NCBI RefSeq assembly: GCF_900618535.1
Contig: NZ_UYJA01000002.1
Coordinates: forward strand, 124,001 to 188,000
DNA length: 64,000 nt
DNA from: Pseudomonas bubulae
GTDB lineage: Bacteria > Pseudomonadota > Gammaproteobacteria > Pseudomonadales > Pseudomonadaceae
Direction: 5' to 3'
The first letter of the stretch is position 1. Every line of letters begins with the position of its first letter. The position numbers and the translations under genes were made by a program. The notes under the pieces were generated by a model, which was not told the origin of the DNA, did no database searches, and saw only the letters and a list, made by a program, of their open reading frames with translations. Positions 60,549-64,000 of the stretch are shown piece after piece.

Positions 60549-61223
60549 TCAAGCGGCGAAGAAAGTTCTGAATCCATCTTTCAGGGGTAACCAGTTACTG
60601 ATAGCCAGAGAGATCGCTGTCGAAATCAGAATGCTGAGAATGGCCCATTTCACTGTAGCTTTGACGCCAGACTTACCTTCTTCTTGAACAGGGCGAATGA
60701 TGTTTTTGTAGATGTGCTCGTAGCCCTCTGAAACGACGCTGATGCTGTCAAAGTGGCTCTGGATCTCGCGCAAAGGGCCAGCCAGAGGCTTGAGAAGGTC
60801 GTTTGATGCCACATGTTTTTTGACCTCTTCAATCTGACGCTTTGTGTCGGTGATTCGATTAGTCAGCGAGCTGGGATTGAAGGTAAGGATGTCGGTGATG
60901 CGCTTGTCTAGGGCAACGTAGACCGACTCAGTTTTCTCAGCCAACCTGGCTACGTACTGATGCGTGTCATCGTTGACGATGCACAGAATGATTGGCTTGA
61001 AGCCGTCCTCGCCGATTTCGGAATAATCAATCACCCCAGCCTCATCGAGCTTATAGAGCAGAAACTCCACTGCATTCCAGTTCCAGACTAGGCTACCCAG
61101 GGTGGCCGTGACGTCGGGGTTGTCGAAATCAACGCTTCCTTTTGCGTCTGCATGACGGATCAAGCAGAGAAGGATTCTGAGCTCCTGAAGTGGTGTAATT
61201 TGATCGTCCATCGTAGTTCTCAT
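60549..61223 (-). CDS. Hypothetical protein with coiled coil and C-terminal membrane anchor
   Basis: 224 residues from ATG 61223 (61211 also possible). N-terminal 80 residues look like a small winged-helix domain (LQELRILLCLIRHADAKGS, then WNWNAVEFLLYKLDEAGVIDYSEIG). A long helical region follows (SLTNRITDTKRQIEEVKKHV) and one transmembrane helix near the end (WAILSILISTAISLAISNWL). Not recognised. Preceded 13 bases upstream by a Cys-rich small gene. Confidence 0.65.
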   Translation of the reverse strand: MRTTMDDQITPLQELRILLCLIRHADAKGSVDFDNPDVTATLGSLVWNWNAVEFLLYKLDEAGVIDYSEIGEDGFKPIILCIVNDDTHQYVARLAEKTESVYVALDKRITDILTFNPSSLTNRITDTKRQIEEVKKHVASNDLLKPLAGPLREIQSHFDSISVVSEGYEHIYKNIIRPVQEEGKSGVKATVKWAILSILISTAISLAISNWLPLKDGFRTFFAA

Positions 61224-61236
61224 ACTTAACCGCTAC

Positions 61237-61419
61237 TCAGCTGTCCAAAAAATAGTCATGAGCGCCCTGAATGCTGCGGCGAACACCGAGCAGCCCCTCG
61301 ACATACTCGTAGATCGGCAAGCCTATCTTTCGCGAACGGTCTTTTCTTGGAAGGCAAGACGGGTGATTGCAATTGCTATCGATATAGTGCCCAGGCGCTG
61401 TGCCGCATTTATCGCACAC
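61237..61419 (-). CDS. Possible Cys-rich small protein, 60 residues
   Basis: GTG 61419: CDKCGTAPGHYIDSNCNHPSC, four Cys and two His spaced like a zinc ribbon, then PRKDRSRKIGLPIYEYVEGLLG. Thirteen bases upstream of the membrane protein gene, so perhaps a two-gene unit. Confidence 0.4.
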   Translation of the reverse strand: MCDKCGTAPGHYIDSNCNHPSCLPRKDRSRKIGLPIYEYVEGLLGVRRSIQGAHDYFLDS

Positions 61420-61744
61420 CCTAATAAAAACTCATAGGTGGCAATGCACTTTAGGTAGAGCGGCATCCGTGTGGACAGTACAGGGATTATCAGTTGGCGC
61501 AACCGATGAGCACCTCGACATAATTGTTCCCGATACCATCCTGCAACTTGTGGCCAAAAGCGCAAGCGGAGCGCGCCGGCCCACGATGGGCCAGAGGCTT
61601 GAGAATGGAAGCCCGAAGCGTATGGCGTAATGCCCCCGATACGGAACATTAAGTTCCTTTTACCCGTTATGTACCCAGATGGGGGGCACTACGGGGGTCA
61701 CTGTCCTGCGTGTAGCAGTGGACGGTCGTCATCACCGCCAGGCG
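61420..61744. other. Intergenic stretch, nothing recognised
   Basis: About 325 bases between the recombinase stop and the Cys-rich gene. Short frames on both strands have no family features. A GGGGGGCACTACGGGGGTC tract lies near 61680. Confidence 0.4.
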
Positions 61745-63151
61745 TTAAAGAGACTTAAGCTGGCCGTCATACCTAGAAAGCTCCAGATCCCGCAGCGCCA
61801 TCAACTCGTCACTCCGTCGCATAAACTCATCTGGAGTTATTTTTTTGAGCTTGAATTCGTTGTAAAGAGCATCGGAGTTCTTCTGATAAAGCGTTAACGT
61901 ATTAGTCTTGTGCACGCTTTCAGCCGCATCACCTATGCTCTTATCTCCTTCGAATACCTTTGTTAGATAGTCTCTGAGAGACTCAATGCTCTTGTGGCCT
62001 GTCCACTCCCTAACTTTGCGTAAGAACTCCTTGTCGCTGATAAGTGCTGCTTGGAACTCATCCTTGCTTTCATACTTGTGTCGTTCGACGAGCAATCTGA
62101 ACAAGTTCGTGATAAAGGCATGGCGGAACATATGCGCGCATGCTTGCTCTTCAATTCCAGCCGATTCTCTGATCTTCGAGACTATCGACGTTATAGTCTC
62201 AGGTGCGATCGGTTTTGCTGTTGTTTCAGATATGAGCAAGTAGTCGTTTTGGTTTTCTGGGTATGCTTTGATCAACTTCTGTCTTGCGGCTAAGTATTTT
62301 TTGACCTCATTCAATGCAATCGCATTCACCGGAACTTCACGGACAAATGCTTCGCCGCGCTTAAGCGTTACCAGCTTTAGCATTGGATACTTCATCAGCA
62401 GGGCATCACGCAGTGACGATGTTGTCAGGGATGCGATTTCCGATCGCCGAGCGCCTGTATGCTGAAGAAGTGTGAGCAGTGCAACGTGTCGCGCTTTGAG
62501 GAACTCGGACTTGCCGCTATCATTTACCGCCTGCACCATCTTGTCAATGTTATGCTCAGAAATTGGGCTTCGTGTGTGCTCGCGGAAAGGTAGGGGGAAA
62601 GAGTGGTGCGAGATGGTAGTTGTTACTTTGTGTTGATTGTTGAAGGTGCGAATTACTTCTTCGGTGGTTAACTTGATGGTGCCTTTTGGTGATGCGAAGT
62701 TGAGGTCGCCATAAAACTCGCCAATCCAAGCTAGGAACTTTAAGCACTCTCTACCTATGTTGATGGTGGTTCTGTCTGCTCTTTTTGGTTTATCAGGTTT
62801 TCTAGGGTTGGGCTCTTCAATTAGCTCAATGATGAAATCTTCAAAAAACTTGTCGGTTATGTGATAAGGGTCGACCCTGTAATGCCAGCAGCGTCTTATC
62901 AGCTGGCTAATGTTGCTCGCGTACTGGCCTATCGTTCCACCCTTGCTGTCCTGCCTTCGGCCATCAGCAGAAATTTGCTCATGCTTCTTGGATAGTTTTA
63001 GCAAATAGAGATTGGCGATATGGCATGGCTCGTTATTTGGCCACTTTATGTATGGGAATTTGTAGAAGGCATGCTTGCGCGTCTTACCTCCGGAAAATCT
63101 CTGGAACAGATCTACATGATCTAGCGTTTCCACCAGAAATTCTTCATTCAT
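61745..63151 (-). CDS. Tyrosine-type site-specific recombinase of a three-gene mobility cassette
   Basis: 468 residues. N-terminal SAM-like core-binding region (QYASNISQLIRRCWHYRVDP). The catalytic residues are all present: Arg in QHTGARRSEIASL, Lys in LKRGEAFVREVPVN, HxxR in CAHMFRHAFITNL, His in EWTGHKSIESL and Tyr in LRDYL. A helical tail of about 80 residues follows the Tyr. It overlaps the 202-residue gene by eight bases. Family candidates: gamma-mobile-trio recombinases or Tn554-type TnpA/B. Confidence 0.85.
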   Translation of the reverse strand: MNEEFLVETLDHVDLFQRFSGGKTRKHAFYKFPYIKWPNNEPCHIANLYLLKLSKKHEQISADGRRQDSKGGTIGQYASNISQLIRRCWHYRVDPYHITDKFFEDFIIELIEEPNPRKPDKPKRADRTTINIGRECLKFLAWIGEFYGDLNFASPKGTIKLTTEEVIRTFNNQHKVTTTISHHSFPLPFREHTRSPISEHNIDKMVQAVNDSGKSEFLKARHVALLTLLQHTGARRSEIASLTTSSLRDALLMKYPMLKLVTLKRGEAFVREVPVNAIALNEVKKYLAARQKLIKAYPENQNDYLLISETTAKPIAPETITSIVSKIRESAGIEEQACAHMFRHAFITNLFRLLVERHKYESKDEFQAALISDKEFLRKVREWTGHKSIESLRDYLTKVFEGDKSIGDAAESVHKTNTLTLYQKNSDALYNEFKLKKITPDEFMRRSDELMALRDLELSRYDGQLKSL

Positions 63152-63752
63152 TTTTCTTACCCTTGGCCGTGATAGATACGACCGATGCCTTCTGTATAGG
63201 CGGGATTTGATACATTTCAGGGTTTAGACTGGTTATTGCAGTGATACGCTTTAATATTTCCGCAGCGCGAATCTTGCGCGTAACTTCATCTTGTGCGCTG
63301 ACTACGCCATCCAGCTTACTGCGGACATCCGATAAGGTTTGCAGGAGTATCAAGTTTGAGCGCTTCTGTACATCAAGGCTGAGATTAAGCTCCGCCAATT
63401 GCGCCAGTATCGCCTCTCTAGTTCTATTGTTTTTCGTGGGTGTTTTTTTTTCTTCCTTGTTGATAACCGACGCAGCATTTTTACGTAGGCGATCTATTGC
63501 AAGGAATCCACCCGGTATTCGCTCTTCGCTTCTTTGCTTAAATGTGTTTAAACTTATGGGTGATATATGTAGCGTCTCTCCCTCAACGATCGTTTCCAAA
63601 GCGAGCTTCGCCAGAGATGCCTGGCTAATAAGGGAGTCCCTTATAACGGCATTTTTGAGGTACTTGTAAGGCGTCGCGATTATCGCTAGTAATAACTTTC
63701 TCGTGTTCTCAATCGAGGCGGCTTGAATGGTTTTTCCCTCATCCCATTTCAT
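63144..63752 (-). CDS. Recombinase-associated coiled-coil protein (GmtX/TnpC-like position)
   Basis: 202 residues, no catalytic motif. N-terminal helical region (ENTRKLLLAIIATPYKYLKNA), the segment LHISPISLNTFKQRSEERIPGGF, which recurs in transposon accessory proteins as a DNA-contact segment, and a predicted coiled coil (REAILAQLAELNLSLDVQKRSN). Overlaps genes on both sides, so all three are translated together. Confidence 0.6.
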   Translation of the reverse strand: MKWDEGKTIQAASIENTRKLLLAIIATPYKYLKNAVIRDSLISQASLAKLALETIVEGETLHISPISLNTFKQRSEERIPGGFLAIDRLRKNAASVINKEEKKTPTKNNRTREAILAQLAELNLSLDVQKRSNLILLQTLSDVRSKLDGVVSAQDEVTRKIRAAEILKRITAITSLNPEMYQIPPIQKASVVSITAKGKKNE

Positions 63753-64000
63753 CTTGTTTCCTCACAACAACAAGTATGTCAACCCGTAAACCGTTATCAC
63801 TCTCCAGGAAAACTGGCTCCATGGTCATTTGGCCGCTTTCCATAAGAAAGTCAAAGTATTCTGCGAGCTGTTCTGCATCCATTAATGACACGTTTCGGGT
63901 GCCGAATTTAGCCTCAATCAGATCAACCACATCAGTATAGTACGTGGCGCCGCCAGAGGCGATACGCTCGCTGAGGGCTTGCGACAAGGTGTTTTGAAGC
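63739..64000 (-). CDS. Third gene of the recombinase cassette, C-terminal part (runs off window)
   Basis: The frame is open to the right edge; a TTG at 63987 is not a convincing start. Visible: YTDVVDLIEAKFGTRNVSLMDAEQLAEYFDFLMESGQ, then VFLESDNGLRVDILVVVRK. The stop lies inside the start region of the 202-residue gene (14-base overlap). The family cannot be told from this piece. Confidence 0.6.
   Translation of the reverse strand, partial: LQNTLSQALSERIASGGATYYTDVVDLIEAKFGTRNVSLMDAEQLAEYFDFLMESGQMTMEPVFLESDNGLRVDILVVVRKQDEMG

Overview
The window is from a Pseudomonas chromosome outside the P. aeruginosa species, most likely the P. fluorescens/fragi side of the genus. The evidence is the gene order. 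From memory, lipA, an LD-carboxypeptidase, an SltB3-type transglycosylase, holA, lptE, leuS, lnt, corC, ybeY, phoH, miaB, hemL, thiE, thiD, ladS, an AidB-type acyl-CoA dehydrogenase, amn, a RluE-type synthase, an Lrp regulator, a CDF transporter and hrpB follow the order of the P. aeruginosa PA3996-PA3961 block. REP palindromes of the 'gtgggagcgggcttgctcgcg' type and GGGAGAGGG-type paired repeats sit between these genes.

Layout. (1) 1-14960: core genes for lipoylation, murein recycling, ribosome rescue, DNA polymerase III delta, LPS transport, leucyl-tRNA synthesis, lipoprotein acylation, ribosome maturation and tRNA modification. (2) 14996-20459: an insertion in that core block, an aotJQMO-like amino-acid ABC cluster without an ATPase gene and with a stop codon inside the aotO-like gene, next to a trimethylamine-dehydrogenase-like flavoprotein. 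An 800-base stretch of apparent gene remnants follows. (3) 21259-35226: core block again (hemL, thiE, thiD, a LadS-type sensor whose receiver domain has lost its phospho-acceptor Asp, amn, rluE, an Lrp regulator, a candidate small RNA, a CDF transporter). (4) From about 35686 to the end of the window: an acquired island. The resident hrpB is cut off inside its DEFH motif, and a second, complete and diverged hrpB starts about 320 bases later.

Island cargo, left to right: hrpB; a two-gene Hachiman-like anti-phage system whose first protein appears to be a Cap4/DUF4297-type nuclease fused to a HamA-like C-terminal domain lacking its own catalytic Glu; a set of small unknown genes with a metallophosphoesterase and an orphan Phd-type antitoxin; a zinc/cadmium/cobalt resistance block (czcD, czcS-czcR, czcCBA, a PtrA-like and a DUF2790 periplasmic protein, an OprD-family porin) linked by a recurrent ATTACAAT-TTTGTAAT palindrome; an IS3-family insertion sequence that cut a gene; a Cys-rich/membrane protein pair; and a tightly coupled three-gene cassette with a tyrosine recombinase, resembling gamma-mobile-trio or Tn554-type mobility modules, that runs off the right edge. 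Base composition drops visibly in the defence genes and the REP-type repeats stop at the island boundary, which supports lateral acquisition.

Motifs, starts and positions were read by eye. Family names come from remembered sequence features, not from database searches.
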